A stretch of 64,000 bases of DNA, from assembly GCF_001936595.1 (NCBI RefSeq), contig NZ_MLBG01000004.1, forward strand, positions 42,163 to 106,162. Direction: 5' to 3'. The notes under the pieces were generated by a model that made no database searches, was not told the origin of the DNA, and saw nothing but the letters and a program-made list of their open reading frames with translations. The position numbers and the translations under genes were made by a program. This document shows, in pieces, positions 48,556-57,719 of this stretch (the first letter of the stretch is position 1; every line of letters begins with the position of its first letter). The stretch is from Desulfovibrio sp. DV. GTDB lineage: Bacteria; Desulfobacterota; Desulfovibrionia; Desulfovibrionales; Desulfovibrionaceae.

Positions 48556-48750
48556 ATGGACGAAGAAGGCTCGGCCAGAAGTCCGAAGCCCACGGCAGAG
48601 GAAAGTGCTGTGCGAGAGAAACAGAACGCCACCTCCCAGGTATGGAGCGACGGAATGCGCGTCATTTACCAGCATCCCGAGCTTGCCGGGGAAGTGGCGG
48701 AAGCGCTCAAGGCTATCTTGGGCAAGGCACCGACCGAGGGCATGGCCTAA
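48556..48750 (+). CDS. Small hypothetical protein
   Basis: 64 residues, no signal peptide. The second half (WSDGMRVIYQHPELAGEVAE then ALKAILGK) is a clean amphipathic helix. No family recognised and the ribosome site is weak, so this is tentative. It lies 15 bases after the glycosidase stop. Confidence 0.4.
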   Translation: MDEEGSARSPKPTAEESAVREKQNATSQVWSDGMRVIYQHPELAGEVAEALKAILGKAPTEGMA

Positions 48751-48900
48751 TCTTCAGGATCCTGAACAATGGGCGGCCTGTCTCTTCGGAGATGGGCCGC
48801 TTTCCTTTTGCCGTGCTGTCCCCCGTCTGTCCCCCGGCAGGATGGCAACTGGCTGGAATCGTTCAAAGGTAACGAATCGCTACTGTTGGATTGGTCGGTG

Positions 48901-49071
48901 TCACCACTTGGTCTTGTCGAACAACCCGCGCTTGGACAACTCGCCGGTCTTGCAGCGGTCGAAGCGGAAGTCCCCGTGGACGCTGCCGGGCTGGTGCTTG
49001 ATCCTCAAGACGAAGACTGCGGCCAGGACAAGGACGTCCACGGCCAGGGCTATGGTGATGATCCATTCCAT
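48901..49071 (-). CDS. Small putative membrane protein
   Basis: 56 residues: MEWIITIALAVDVLVLAAVF, then a basic tail with HGDFRFDRCKTGELSKRGLF. One N-terminal helix. The ribosome site is weak. No family recognised; coding status is uncertain. Confidence 0.35.
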   Translation of the reverse strand: MEWIITIALAVDVLVLAAVFVLRIKHQPGSVHGDFRFDRCKTGELSKRGLFDKTKW

Positions 49072-49098
49072 GGGTCGGTCAGCTAAGTAGTTATGCTA

Positions 49099-49947
49099 TT
49101 ATAGGGAACTACGTAGGACAACAGTGTCCCGCCCAGCGCGCTTGGCCTCATACATTGCTTCGTCCGCGACGGCGAGCATAGGGTCGAGGCTGTTCTTGGC
49201 CGTAACAAACGCTGCCGCGCCGATGCTGACGGTGACGGGCCAGTGGCGCTCTCGCATGGTTGCCAAGATGCTGCCGCGCAGGGTCTCTAAGCGGGCCATG
49301 GCGTCTTCAGCCTTGATACCTGGCATAATGACCGCGAACTCGTCGCCACCAAGGCGAGCTAACACGTCTTCGGCGCGAAAATGGGCCTGCATGATTTTGC
49401 TGACAGCTTGCAGCAGTGCATCGCCCGCAGAATGACCCAGGGAGTCATTCACTTCCTTGAAATGGTCCAAATCCATGAATGCGATAGAAACCGGCAACGA
49501 CTGTCTACGGATAATTTCCAGGACTTCGAGGCCAATTTCGTAGAAATATCGCCGGTTGTATAAACCGGTTAGCTGGTCCTTCCGAGAAGCATCCCACTCG
49601 TGTTGCAAGGCGCGGCGCAGTTTTTTCATGAGTACGATGACAAAGAATATGGTGAACGCCCTAGTTGCTGTGTTAAAAATAATCGCCTTTAGTCCAGACT
49701 GCGCACCAGCGAGTTTAATGTCGTTAAAGGCCCAATCCGCCAGACATATGATGGCAACAATGACACAAGCAATATCCCCCAGCAGCCAGGAGGCTGCCAG
49801 CACAGGGAGCGCATAGAACACATTAAATTCGTAAGCAAAGCCTGTGATGAAATGTAGATAGGCGATGAGGTCGATCAAGGCGATGAGCCCGAAAGTCAAC
49901 AGCAGTCGCGAGGCCGGGCTGGGTTTCCATAGGAACTTGTCATGCAT
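49099..49947 (-). CDS. Membrane-bound diguanylate cyclase (GGDEF)
   Basis: 282 residues. Four membrane helices occupy residues 15-110 (LLLTFGLIALIDLIAYLHFI and so on) and a short coiled linker follows. The GGDEF domain shows DQLTGLYNRRYFYEIGLE, AFMDLDHFKEVNDSLGHSAG and LGGDEFAV (active site). RAED lies five residues before GGDEF, the canonical product-inhibition I-site (RxxD). It makes cyclic di-GMP. A PilZ protein is encoded about 800 bases to the right, a possible receiver. Confidence 0.92.
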   Translation of the reverse strand: MHDKFLWKPSPASRLLLTFGLIALIDLIAYLHFITGFAYEFNVFYALPVLAASWLLGDIACVIVAIICLADWAFNDIKLAGAQSGLKAIIFNTATRAFTIFFVIVLMKKLRRALQHEWDASRKDQLTGLYNRRYFYEIGLEVLEIIRRQSLPVSIAFMDLDHFKEVNDSLGHSAGDALLQAVSKIMQAHFRAEDVLARLGGDEFAVIMPGIKAEDAMARLETLRGSILATMRERHWPVTVSIGAAAFVTAKNSLDPMLAVADEAMYEAKRAGRDTVVLRSSL

Positions 49948-50742
49948 GGCGGTACTTGGGTAAAGAATCCGGTTAGCCGCTGTCAGGGCAAATGTGCCTT
50001 CGGCAAGGCTGTGGTGAAGATCCCCATTTTATATCGAACTGATAGCAAGTGCTTTAGGACTTGTCATCCTGCCGTGCTGCCGAGGCCTGTAGCGCCTGCA
50101 CACTGCGGTCATGACAGCCGGCACGGGAAAGCGCCATGGGCGGGGTCTGGCGTCGATTCTGGCGAAGACATGGGGCTGTGGGGCAGGTGGCAAAGTCGAT
50201 AATCGTCAACTTTGGAATAGGGGGCGGGAACCCCATTTACCGGGGCCGGTTCAATGTTGCGTTTTCGTAAGATTGACCGGCGGGCATGATCCTGCCCTTT
50301 GCCCGGCCGGCAAGGCGAGTTTTGAAAACTCGGCTTCGGTGGGGATGGGATGATGCGATTTGAAATCGCAGCTTTCAACGGGCTAGAATTTGAGCCGGTT
50401 GGCCCGGGCCTCGACGCCCACGGTTTTGTGGAGACCGCCCGGCAGGACGACGGCACAATTTGGTGCTGACCCTCCTATGGTGACGCCGCAATTTTGCGGA
50501 GTCGGTCAGGATTGATCCGCCAAAATGGGTGAACCAAAGCCCGAACCGGCCACGCTTCCAAGCTGGTGCTGTGGCTTACCGCTTGCTGCGTTCTCGCCTC
50601 CTGGATGACCTTTGATACCTTCCCACTTGCCATGAGATCAAATTCAAAAACCTTTACACAACGGCGTCAATCGGCACCAGCCCGCGTCATAGAGTCGTAT
50701 CTGGGGGGACTCGCACGCACTATGGATTTCTGGCTCATTGCT
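49948..50742. other. Stretch without a recognisable gene, with two odd palindromes
   Basis: About 800 bases between two minus-strand genes. Open frames here are short and lack motifs. It contains CGAGTTTTGAAAACTCG at 50316-50332 and TGCGATTTGAAATCGCA at 50354-50370, two 17-base palindromes centred on G and 38 bases apart. They may be protein sites or small hairpins. Confidence 0.4.
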
Positions 50743-51177
50743 TCAGCTGTTGATGATGCAGGTAAGATCGGCGGCACTGGCGAACAGGGGCTGTTGAAAG
50801 ACGATGCCGAATTCGTCGTCTTCCACCCATCGGACCGTGGCCATGTGAAAGACACCCAGCGGTCCCACCGGTTGAAGCCCGGCATTAAACAGCAGCCTGT
50901 CCTTTTTCTGCACGATGAAGTCTTCTTCCCCGGTCAAGCGCAGCCGTGCCCCAAGGACACTGAGGTCAATGATTTGCACCCGGGCGGCACTCGTCGGCTT
51001 TTGTACATGGCCACGGTGGAGGGCGTACTCCTCGCTTAACTGAATGCGCTTGGCTTTGCGGCGCTCCCCGCATGCCCGGCAGCGCCAATAACACGGTGCC
51101 GGCGGACCGTTGTCGACCAATTCATGCCAGCCTGTCGTGCCGCATTCATTGCACTTCTTTAATTCGACCAGGGGCAT
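50743..51177 (-). CDS. PilZ-domain protein with N-terminal zinc-ribbon-like motif
   Basis: 144 residues. The N-terminus has CNEC (Cys9, 12) and CRAC (Cys33, 36), a zinc-ribbon-like arrangement. A PilZ-like domain follows from about residue 55: SAARVQIIDLSVLGARLRLT, VRWVEDDEFGIVFQQ. The classic RxxxR cyclic-di-GMP motif is reduced (RRKAKR) but the D/NxSxxG part (DLSVLGAR) is present, so binding is plausible. AAGGAAC precedes the ATG. It is followed, upstream on the same strand, by the TadG gene. Confidence 0.82.
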   Translation of the reverse strand: MPLVELKKCNECGTTGWHELVDNGPPAPCYWRCRACGERRKAKRIQLSEEYALHRGHVQKPTSAARVQIIDLSVLGARLRLTGEEDFIVQKKDRLLFNAGLQPVGPLGVFHMATVRWVEDDEFGIVFQQPLFASAADLTCIINS

Positions 51178-51213
51178 GGCGCAGTTCCTTGATTTGGGGC
51201 ATGTCCGGGGTGC

Positions 51214-52389
51214 CTACCTGACCAGACCGATGCCGTAGAGGGACACGGAAGCCGTGTCACAGGCACCGGTTGTGCGCTTGGGGTCCACGGCCATGCCGCG
51301 CATGAAGCGTCCGTTCACTTCGCCCTTGGCATTGGTGTTTTCGATGAAAACCGCTCCGAGCTGGTAGACGTAAACGGAATTGCGACCGGCGTTTTGCGGT
51401 CGCGACGGATCGTAGAAGGGGATAAGCGCTACCCGCGGACTCTTCATGGGGTCGGCATAGGCGCTGCCGACCACAGAATTGGTGGCGCTGTCCCAGGATG
51501 CCCCGGGGTCGGTGGCCATCAGTTCGGCCAGCCCCTGGTTGGTGGGGCCAACCATGTTGCCGGGTTCGATGGCAAGTTCGTCGCCGTCCCTGACCACGGT
51601 GTTGTTTGAGGCGGTGCAGCCGGCAATGTTGAGGCGGTAGGTCGCGGCTCCGGAATCGGGGTTGCCGGTGTTGGCCGGCGGATAGTCAACGGCCTGGAAG
51701 TGGCCGGGGACCACGGTGTCATGGCTGTCGCTGAGCTTGAGTACGATTTGTGTGCCGAGGTCGCCGGCGTTGTAGCCAAGGACGGTGACCGAGGCTAACT
51801 CACAACTGCTGGCCGGATCAAACGCTCCGTTGTTCTTGTACTTCTTGTCGCTGTCGCAACTGTCGTTCCAGGTGAACTTGGCCGGGGGCGAGAAGGGCTT
51901 GAGGCACTTGGTCTGGTCCGAACAAAACAGTGAGGCGCTGGCCTTGGCCGTGAGGTCCTGGGTATCCCACCCGAGGATGGGGCCAAGAAACATGTCCACG
52001 GGATTCCCGCGCTGCCCCGTGCGGCCGGTGGTCACCCGGACAGTGTCCGGGGTTGCGCCTTCGGCCGGATTTGCGCCCTTGAGCAACTCCACGTCTTGGG
52101 TGGTCACGGCGCTGGCGACGGTGTCCTGGTCGCCGAGGTTGCTCTGGCCGAACTCGACGGCCGTACTCCGGACCTCGTCGTACTTGTCGCCCTGGCGCAG
52201 CAGTTCTGCCGCCCCGGCCAGGGCAGCGGCATCGGCCGCCGTTTGTAATTGGCTGCGCTTGTACTGCAGGAAACCGTAGTCCACGGCCAGGGTGGCCATG
52301 GCAGCCAGGATGACCATGATCAGGGCGGAAAAGACCACGACAGAGCCTGTTTCGCTGGAACGGTCGGCAGGGCTTTGGTTGGTAGGCAT
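51214..52389 (-). CDS. TadG-like pilus-assembly protein
   Basis: 391 residues. The N-terminal SETGSVVVFSALIMVILAAM ATLAVDYG segment is the TadE/TadG helix, followed by RSQLQTAADAAALAGAAEL, the hallmark of TadG. A long periplasmic part has several Cys and no clear VWA signature. Part of a three-gene set with two TadE-like genes immediately upstream. No tadA, tadB, tadC or rcpA is in the window, so it cannot form a complete Tad system here. Confidence 0.85.
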   Translation of the reverse strand: MPTNQSPADRSSETGSVVVFSALIMVILAAMATLAVDYGFLQYKRSQLQTAADAAALAGAAELLRQGDKYDEVRSTAVEFGQSNLGDQDTVASAVTTQDVELLKGANPAEGATPDTVRVTTGRTGQRGNPVDMFLGPILGWDTQDLTAKASASLFCSDQTKCLKPFSPPAKFTWNDSCDSDKKYKNNGAFDPASSCELASVTVLGYNAGDLGTQIVLKLSDSHDTVVPGHFQAVDYPPANTGNPDSGAATYRLNIAGCTASNNTVVRDGDELAIEPGNMVGPTNQGLAELMATDPGASWDSATNSVVGSAYADPMKSPRVALIPFYDPSRPQNAGRNSVYVYQLGAVFIENTNAKGEVNGRFMRGMAVDPKRTTGACDTASVSLYGIGLVR

Positions 52390-52400
52390 GGCAGATCCCT

Positions 52401-52802
52401 CTAGAATTGTTGGGCCGTGGCTGTGGCCGCAACCTGACTCATGGTCGGACTTAGATTGTGCCAGGGAATGATGACCATGGCTGAGGTGTTGTAGCGAACC
52501 GTGACTATGACCGCCTCCCCGGCAACCCGCGAACCTGCCGTGGCAATCTGGACCAGACTGCGATCATACCCGGCATTTTGGATGTAGGCGTCCACGGCGG
52601 AGGGAATATCCTGGTTTCTGGCCGCAGCCATCACGCCTTCCCGGGCGGCCCTGGTCACTATGCTTTGGGCGTGCAGGATCTGGCCGAAATCAATGATGCC
52701 GATCAGCAGGGGCATGAAGAAAAAGCTGAGCATCAAGGCGAATTCCACGCTTATCGAGCCGCGTTGCCTGTCGGTCTGGACTCCGGCTTGGGTTGCGTTC
52801 AT
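52401..52802 (-). CDS. TadE-family pseudopilin (copy 1)
   Basis: 133 residues. The TadE N-terminus RGSISVEFALMLSFFFMPLL IGIIDFGQ, then SIVTRAAREGVMAAAR. It overlaps the second TadE gene by 4 bases (ATGA) and lies 12 bases before the TadG gene. Probably an inner-membrane, prepilin-like accessory subunit. Confidence 0.87.
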   Translation of the reverse strand: MNATQAGVQTDRQRGSISVEFALMLSFFFMPLLIGIIDFGQILHAQSIVTRAAREGVMAAARNQDIPSAVDAYIQNAGYDRSLVQIATAGSRVAGEAVIVTVRYNTSAMVIIPWHNLSPTMSQVAATATAQQF

Positions 52803-53212
52803 GGCTCCACCACCATTGTCGCTGAAGCGCTGATGCTTTGCGGAAACAGCGTTATCCCCAGGTATTGGGGCAAAATGAGCGGACTGAAGGCCAAGCTGGC
52901 CGTCACGGTTACTGGCATCCCGGCGGTGCGTTGATTCGGGGTCACGGTGACGCTGGGTGTTTGGCTTGAAGCCTGGCTGATGGGGTCAAGGAGGGCACCG
53001 TATACCGCCGTGGCGATCATGGCGTCCGTTGTCCCGGGCAGGACCGCGATGCGGGCCGCATCAGCCACTGCAGCCGTGACTGTGAAGCGCACGAAAAAAA
53101 AACGGCTGTAGTCGATAATGGCGAAGACCAGGGTCAGCAGCAGGGGCAGGATGAGCGCCATTTCCACGGCGCTGGCTCCGGTTTGGTTTGTTGCCGTGGG
53201 GGTGGCGTGCAT
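52799..53212 (-). CDS. TadE-family pseudopilin (copy 2)
   Basis: 137 residues: GASAVEMALILPLLLTLVFA IIDYSRFFF, then VTAAVADAARIAVLPG, the TadE pattern. It begins the TadE-TadE-TadG unit. No strong ribosome site is seen (GGAACGCCC upstream). Similar to but distinct from the next gene. Confidence 0.87.
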   Translation of the reverse strand: MHATPTATNQTGASAVEMALILPLLLTLVFAIIDYSRFFFVRFTVTAAVADAARIAVLPGTTDAMIATAVYGALLDPISQASSQTPSVTVTPNQRTAGMPVTVTASLAFSPLILPQYLGITLFPQSISASATMVVEP

Positions 53213-53422
53213 GGGCGTTCCTGGGGTTCGGGCGGCTGGTGGACTCCAGCCATCTGCCCAAATAACAGGTAACGCCGGGGGGGAAGGGCGTCGATGGGAT
53301 TGATTCCGCAGGGTATGGGGGAAAACCCCTAGCGTTGGGGGTGGTCGACAGGCGGGCCAGGTGCTGGTGGCCGCCCCGGGGAGGGCCGGCCGTGGGCCGG
53401 GGTGCAGCCCGGACTGGGCAGG

Positions 53423-54082
53423 CTAATCGATCAGGCCCATTTTGGTGGCATAGCGCACCAATTCCACGGAATTTTGCAGACCAAGCTTGCGCATGAGGTT
53501 GCCCCGGTGATGCTCGGCGGTTTTGAGGCTGATCTCCAAGGCCCCGGCCACCTCCTTGTTGGAAAGGCCCTCCACCACCAGCCGCATCACCTCGCGTTCG
53601 CGGGGGGTGAGGGAGTCGTAGGCCGAATGCGACTCTTCCTCGCGCCGGGGAGTCCTGGTCAACAACAGCGCCCGGGAGATTTCCACGGACAACGTCGGAT
53701 CGAGGTAGGGCAGGCCGGCGGCCACGGAGCGCAGGCCCGACAGCAGACTGACGGTGGCGGCGTCCTTGGTCAGATAGCCCAGCGCCCCGGCTTTCAGGGC
53801 CTCGGCCACGTAATCCACCTTGGCGTGCATACTCACCATGAGGATGGCCACTTCGGGCAGCATCTGGCGCAGTTCCCGGGCCAGCTGGATGCCGGAACGG
53901 TCGGGCAGGGAGATGTCCAGCACGGCCAGATCGGGGCGGCAGGCCTTGGCCACGCGCAGGCCTTCGGCATAGCTGCCGGCTTCACCCGCCACTTCAAAGG
54001 AGGGGTCGCGGCGCAGGATGGCCTTGAGGCCTTCACGAAACAGTGGGTGGTCGTCAACGATGAGCAGGCGTTTGATCGGCAT
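53423..54082 (-). CDS. NarL/LuxR-type response regulator
   Basis: 219 residues. Receiver: IVDDHPLFREGLKAIL, LAVLDISLPDRSG (Asp about 55), GYLTKDA (Lys). C-terminal LuxR helix-turn-helix: SLTPREREVMRLVVEGLSNK EVAGALEISLKTAEHHRGNL. It overlaps the upstream sensor kinase gene by 29 bases, so the two form a cognate pair. The targets are unknown; the Tad genes lie next door on the same strand. Confidence 0.93.
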   Translation of the reverse strand: MPIKRLLIVDDHPLFREGLKAILRRDPSFEVAGEAGSYAEGLRVAKACRPDLAVLDISLPDRSGIQLARELRQMLPEVAILMVSMHAKVDYVAEALKAGALGYLTKDAATVSLLSGLRSVAAGLPYLDPTLSVEISRALLLTRTPRREEESHSAYDSLTPREREVMRLVVEGLSNKEVAGALEISLKTAEHHRGNLMRKLGLQNSVELVRYATKMGLID

Positions 54083-56168
54083 GGGTCAGTGCTCCGGCAT
54101 ACGGTATTTCCGCCACCACCGTGGTCCCGTGGCCCGGGGATGAGACGATTCGCAGGCGGCCGCCGAGAAGCCCGGCTCGCTCGCGCATGTTGACCAGCCC
54201 CATGCATGGTCGCCTGCCGTTGACAGGACAGTCGCGGTCATCCCGGTCGGGGTCGAAGCCGCAGCCGTCGTCGCCAATGCGCAGGATCAGCTTGGGGTAG
54301 GACTCGATCAAGCGCAGGTCGATGCGGCTGGCTCCGGCATGTTTGCGGGCATTGGCCAGCCCTTCCTGGGCGATACGGTAGATGTTTATCGCCACATCGG
54401 CATCGACGTCCAGGCCCTCCAGGCCCACGCCGAGGTAGGAGACGCCGAGGCCCGAGGCCTGCTCCATCTCCTGGCACAGTCGGCGCAGAGCCAAATCAAG
54501 CCCCAGGTGCTCCAGGTTGGGCGGCCGCAGTCCGTAGGCCAGTTCGCGCACCGAGGCAATGGTGCGGGCCAGCACCCCGGCGGAGGCGTCCAGGCGTTGG
54601 CGCAGCTGGGCGTCGACATCGGGCAGGCCGTCAAGGATGGTCTCGTAGGCGATTTTAAGCGAAGAGAGATCCTGGGCTACGTTGTCGTGGAGATCCCGGG
54701 CGATGTTGGCCCGTTCGGATTCCTGCGCCTGCATGAGCCGGCCCGAGAGCGCCCGGATGCTCTCGGCGGCCTGCTTGAGTTCGGTGATGTCCACGGCCGT
54801 CCCCACCAGTCGGCGCGACCCGCCGCCAAGCCCGGTCATGGCCCGCCCCCGGCACAGAAACCACAGCGTCTCGCCGCCGACCGCCTGCAGGCGCAACTCT
54901 CGCTCCAGCGTCGGAGCGTCCAACTTGTCCCGGGGTTCGCGACGCAGGCGGTCGCGGTCTTCGGGGTGCAGTCTGCCCAGCCACAGGGCCAGCGGTTCCG
55001 GCAGTCCCGGGCTGTCGTAGCCGAGCAAGCCGGCGATGACCGGATCGACATAGGCCAATCCTTCGTCGGGCAACAGTTCCCACACGCCGACCTTGGCCGC
55101 CCGCGTGGCCATGACGTAGTTGTTCCTGGCAGCGTCCAGTTCGTCCAGCATGAGGTTGACGGTCCGGGAGAGGGCCGAGACCTCGTCGCTGCCGGCAAAC
55201 TCCGTGACCCGCCTCCGGGCACCCTGACCCAGTTGGGCAATCTCCGCGCCAAGCCCCGTCACCCGCGACAGGATAAAGCGCTCGACGAAATAGAGCATGG
55301 CCAGCCCGAACATGATGCCAATAGCCATGAGGCTGCCGACTACGGCCCGTTCGAGCAGGCGTCCCTGGTGGTGGATGCTGCGGGACATGCCCACCGCCAG
55401 GACCAGGGCCGGGTTGCCGGAGATGTCGCGCAGCAGGGCAAAGCCACCGACCGTCTCGTCGGTAAGAACCCTGATTTCGTGGCCGGTGCCGTGGCCGGCG
55501 GTGAGTTTGCCGGCCAGTCCCGGGGGCAGTTCGCGGCTGGCGGGGAGCAGTAGGCCCACGTCAAGGAGGGTCAGTTCGGAAATGGCCTGCACTTTGGCCG
55601 CGTCGAGGATTTGGCCCATGAGCAGGGTTCCGGCCGGTGGGCCTTCCCTGGAGCTGGTCAGCACGGTCTGGGCCACGACCAGACAGGGTTGCCCCTCGAA
55701 AAAGGCGATGCCGGATTTGCGTCCTTCCCAGGCACCCAGGCGCAGCAGCGCCGGCATGGCCGCCACCATGTCGGCAAAAGGCTGCGAGGCGTCAAGAAGG
55801 ACGCCTTCGGCCGCGTCATACCGTCTGGCTGCCTGCAATTGGCCTGTGGTGTCAAACAGGGCCAGCACGTCGAGATGCAGTTCGCCCAAGCTTTGGGCCG
55901 TCAGATTGGCTTCGACGTAGGCGTCATTTGGCGACTTGAGATAGTGGTAGGTATCATCCCACAGCCCCCAGTCGGCGGCCATGCCTTCCAGGTTCTTGAG
56001 GTCGCGGGCCAGGGCGTTCTGAACGCGACGCAGGTTTTCTGTCACGGCCTGCCGCTCCAGTCGGTCGAAGCCGCTTTGGATGTTACCCCGGAACATGGCG
56101 TAGAGCAGCAGCAGCAAGCCGAAAAACGTGGTGCAGACGATGACGACGGCGGTTTTGCGAAGGCTCAT
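54054..56168 (-). CDS. CHASE4-PAS sensor histidine kinase (HisKA_3)
   Basis: 704 residues. Two membrane helices flank a periplasmic CHASE4 domain (GMAADWGLWDDTYHYLKSPN, about 55-90 and on). HAMP-like and PAS regions follow, then the HisKA_3 dimerisation box ERANIARDLHDNVAQDLSS (phosphoacceptor His) and ATPase blocks YRIAQEGLANARKHA and GLVNMRERAGLLGGRL. The ATG at 56168 (MSLRKTAVV) starts directly before the first helix; longer in-frame starts add a poorly conserved extension. Partner of the NarL-type regulator. Confidence 0.9.
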   Translation of the reverse strand: MSLRKTAVVIVCTTFFGLLLLLYAMFRGNIQSGFDRLERQAVTENLRRVQNALARDLKNLEGMAADWGLWDDTYHYLKSPNDAYVEANLTAQSLGELHLDVLALFDTTGQLQAARRYDAAEGVLLDASQPFADMVAAMPALLRLGAWEGRKSGIAFFEGQPCLVVAQTVLTSSREGPPAGTLLMGQILDAAKVQAISELTLLDVGLLLPASRELPPGLAGKLTAGHGTGHEIRVLTDETVGGFALLRDISGNPALVLAVGMSRSIHHQGRLLERAVVGSLMAIGIMFGLAMLYFVERFILSRVTGLGAEIAQLGQGARRRVTEFAGSDEVSALSRTVNLMLDELDAARNNYVMATRAAKVGVWELLPDEGLAYVDPVIAGLLGYDSPGLPEPLALWLGRLHPEDRDRLRREPRDKLDAPTLERELRLQAVGGETLWFLCRGRAMTGLGGGSRRLVGTAVDITELKQAAESIRALSGRLMQAQESERANIARDLHDNVAQDLSSLKIAYETILDGLPDVDAQLRQRLDASAGVLARTIASVRELAYGLRPPNLEHLGLDLALRRLCQEMEQASGLGVSYLGVGLEGLDVDADVAINIYRIAQEGLANARKHAGASRIDLRLIESYPKLILRIGDDGCGFDPDRDDRDCPVNGRRPCMGLVNMRERAGLLGGRLRIVSSPGHGTTVVAEIPYAGALTHADQTPAHR

Positions 56169-56605
56169 GGTGGCAACCAATGCGGCAGGGCAATTTCGCC
56201 CGAACGCGTCAGACGTACGGAAACTGCCTGTGCTCGTAGCTTGGTTGGGTAGCCCGGGGATGGGCAAAAAGCAAGGAAGTTGGGAGAGAGCCATTCTCGC
56301 TTAAGAGGCAAACGCTGACATGTCTGTCACCCACCGGATTGGTCTTGAGGACTGCCCACGGCTTTTCCCGCTTCAAGTTCTTGAGCAGGGGGGCAAATAT
56401 CATTCCCTGCCGGGAGGGTTCAAGCGGTGGTGGTGGATGGGCACGGCAGGATGGAACGCGGGCGGGCAGGGGGATGGACAAAAGGGTGGACAGAGTTGGA
56501 GCGGTCGCGGCAGGCGTCCAGCACAGGGTCAGTTTTCACAGTGTTTCACCCTCTGTCACGATAAAAGGATGGACAGCGGATGGACAAAACCGCCCTCAAA
56601 CGAAG
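56169..56605. other. Right end of the island, no gene seen
   Basis: About 440 bases between the sensor kinase and the tRNA. No supported frame. It includes short repeated ATGGACAAA/GGTGGACAG-type words near 56470-56585. Confidence 0.35.
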
Positions 56606-56635
56606 AAGGGGTTAAGCATTTCTGCCTAACCCCTT
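56606..56635 (-). terminator. Hairpin downstream of tRNA-Arg
   Basis: AAGGGGTTA / TAACCCCTT arms with a GCA-TTTC-TGC top. It follows the tRNA 3' end on the minus strand. The left flank of the island has a related but different hairpin (44196-44232). Confidence 0.6.
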
Positions 56636-56689
56636 GAAAGATCTGGTGCGCCCGAGAGGATTCGAACCTCTGACCTACGGATTCGTAGT
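56627..56689 (-). repeat. attachment-site repeat, right copy (inside tRNA-Arg)
   Basis: The 63 bases shared with 44223-44285. This copy lies in the intact tRNA gene, so integration restored the tRNA. Confidence 0.85.
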
Positions 56690-56720
56690 CCGGCGCTCTA
56701 TCCAGCTGAGCTACGGGCGC
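56644..56720 (-). tRNA. tRNA-Arg (anticodon ACG)
   Basis: 77 bases including encoded CCA. Acceptor GCGCCCG pairs with CGGGCGC; the D arm is GCTC/GAGC; the anticodon loop is CTACGAA with anticodon ACG; the T arm is AGAGG-TTCGAAT-CCTCT. The anticodon stem has one C-U mismatch at its base (27-43). A-34 is expected to be deaminated to inosine. It serves as the integration site of the adjacent island. Confidence 0.95.
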
Positions 56721-56882
56721 GCCGAGAAGGAGGTATCTACGGAAAGACCCCGGGACCGTCAACAAGAAATTGCAGGACGGTCCATTTTTTTTGAAATACC
56801 CCTGCCAGGAGGCAAAATACCTGACCTGGAGCCGTTCACGATCAGGGGATTTTAGAGAGTGAGCGTTGCCGTCCAGGGCCAG

Positions 56883-56926
56883 CCCCAAAAAAGAAGACCG
56901 CCCCGGAGCTCCAGGGCGGTCTTTTC
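56883..56926 (-). terminator. Terminator of the peptidyl-prolyl isomerase gene
   Basis: A 10-bp stem AAGACCGCCC / GGGCGGTCTT. On the minus strand it is followed by CTTTTTTGG. It lies about 25 bases past the stop. Confidence 0.8.
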
Positions 56927-56948
56927 TCCGAAGAAAACAGACGGTCGG

Positions 56949-57557
56949 CTACTCGCTGACCACCTCGGCCTTCTCGATCACCACCGGGGCAACCGGCACG
57001 TTCTCGTGAAAACCCTTGGTCATGGTCGGCACGGCCTTGATGGCGTCCACCACTTCCTGGCCCGAGACAACCTTGCCGAACACGGCATAACCCCAGCCCT
57101 GCGGGTTCTTGCCGGTGTGGTCCAGGAAACCGTTGTCGGCCACGTTGATGAAAAACTGGGCCGTGGCCGAATGCGGATCGCCGGTGCGGGCCATGGCCAC
57201 GGTGTAGGCCTTGTTTTTCAGGCCATTGTCGGCCTCGTTCTGGATCGGAGCATCGGTGCTCTTTTCCTTCATGGCCTTGTCCATGCCGCCGCCCTGGACC
57301 ATGAAGCCGGGAATGACCCGGTGGAAGATCAGGCCGTCGTAGTGGCCCTTTTTCACGTAGTTCAGGAAATTGGCCGTGGTGGCCGGAGCCTTTTCCTTGT
57401 CCAGCTCAATAACGATATCGCCTTTGTTGGTCGTCAATTTGACCATCGGATTGCCTCCCTTGGCCCAGGCGACGGACATGCCGCCCAGGGTTACGGCCAG
57501 AACGCAGCACAGTGCGAGAGTCGCCCGCAACCAGTTCATCCGGCCTTTTGAAACCAT
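56949..57557 (-). CDS. Exported peptidyl-prolyl cis-trans isomerase (cyclophilin)
   Basis: 202 residues. A signal peptide (to about VAWAKG, residue 33) is followed by a cyclophilin domain: [56 protein letters not shown] and [16 protein letters not shown]. The active-site Arg (FHRV) and the FMVQGG/QFFIN blocks are intact. Acts in the periplasm on proline-containing substrates. GGAGG 6 bases before the ATG supports the start. Confidence 0.93.
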   Translation of the reverse strand: MVSKGRMNWLRATLALCCVLAVTLGGMSVAWAKGGNPMVKLTTNKGDIVIELDKEKAPATTANFLNYVKKGHYDGLIFHRVIPGFMVQGGGMDKAMKEKSTDAPIQNEADNGLKNKAYTVAMARTGDPHSATAQFFINVADNGFLDHTGKNPQGWGYAVFGKVVSGQEVVDAIKAVPTMTKGFHENVPVAPVVIEKAEVVSE

Positions 57558-57719
57558 AACGTCAACCTCCGGAAAAAGTTTTACCGCCCTATGAGAATTT
57601 TTCAATTTCGTCGAGCAAAAAAATAACCGGCTTTGACCGTTGCCAATTTTCCCGGTTCGCGTCAATGATCGCTGCAATTTCTATCCTTTCTCCACGGAGA
57701 TGGCAAAAGCGAGTCAAAC

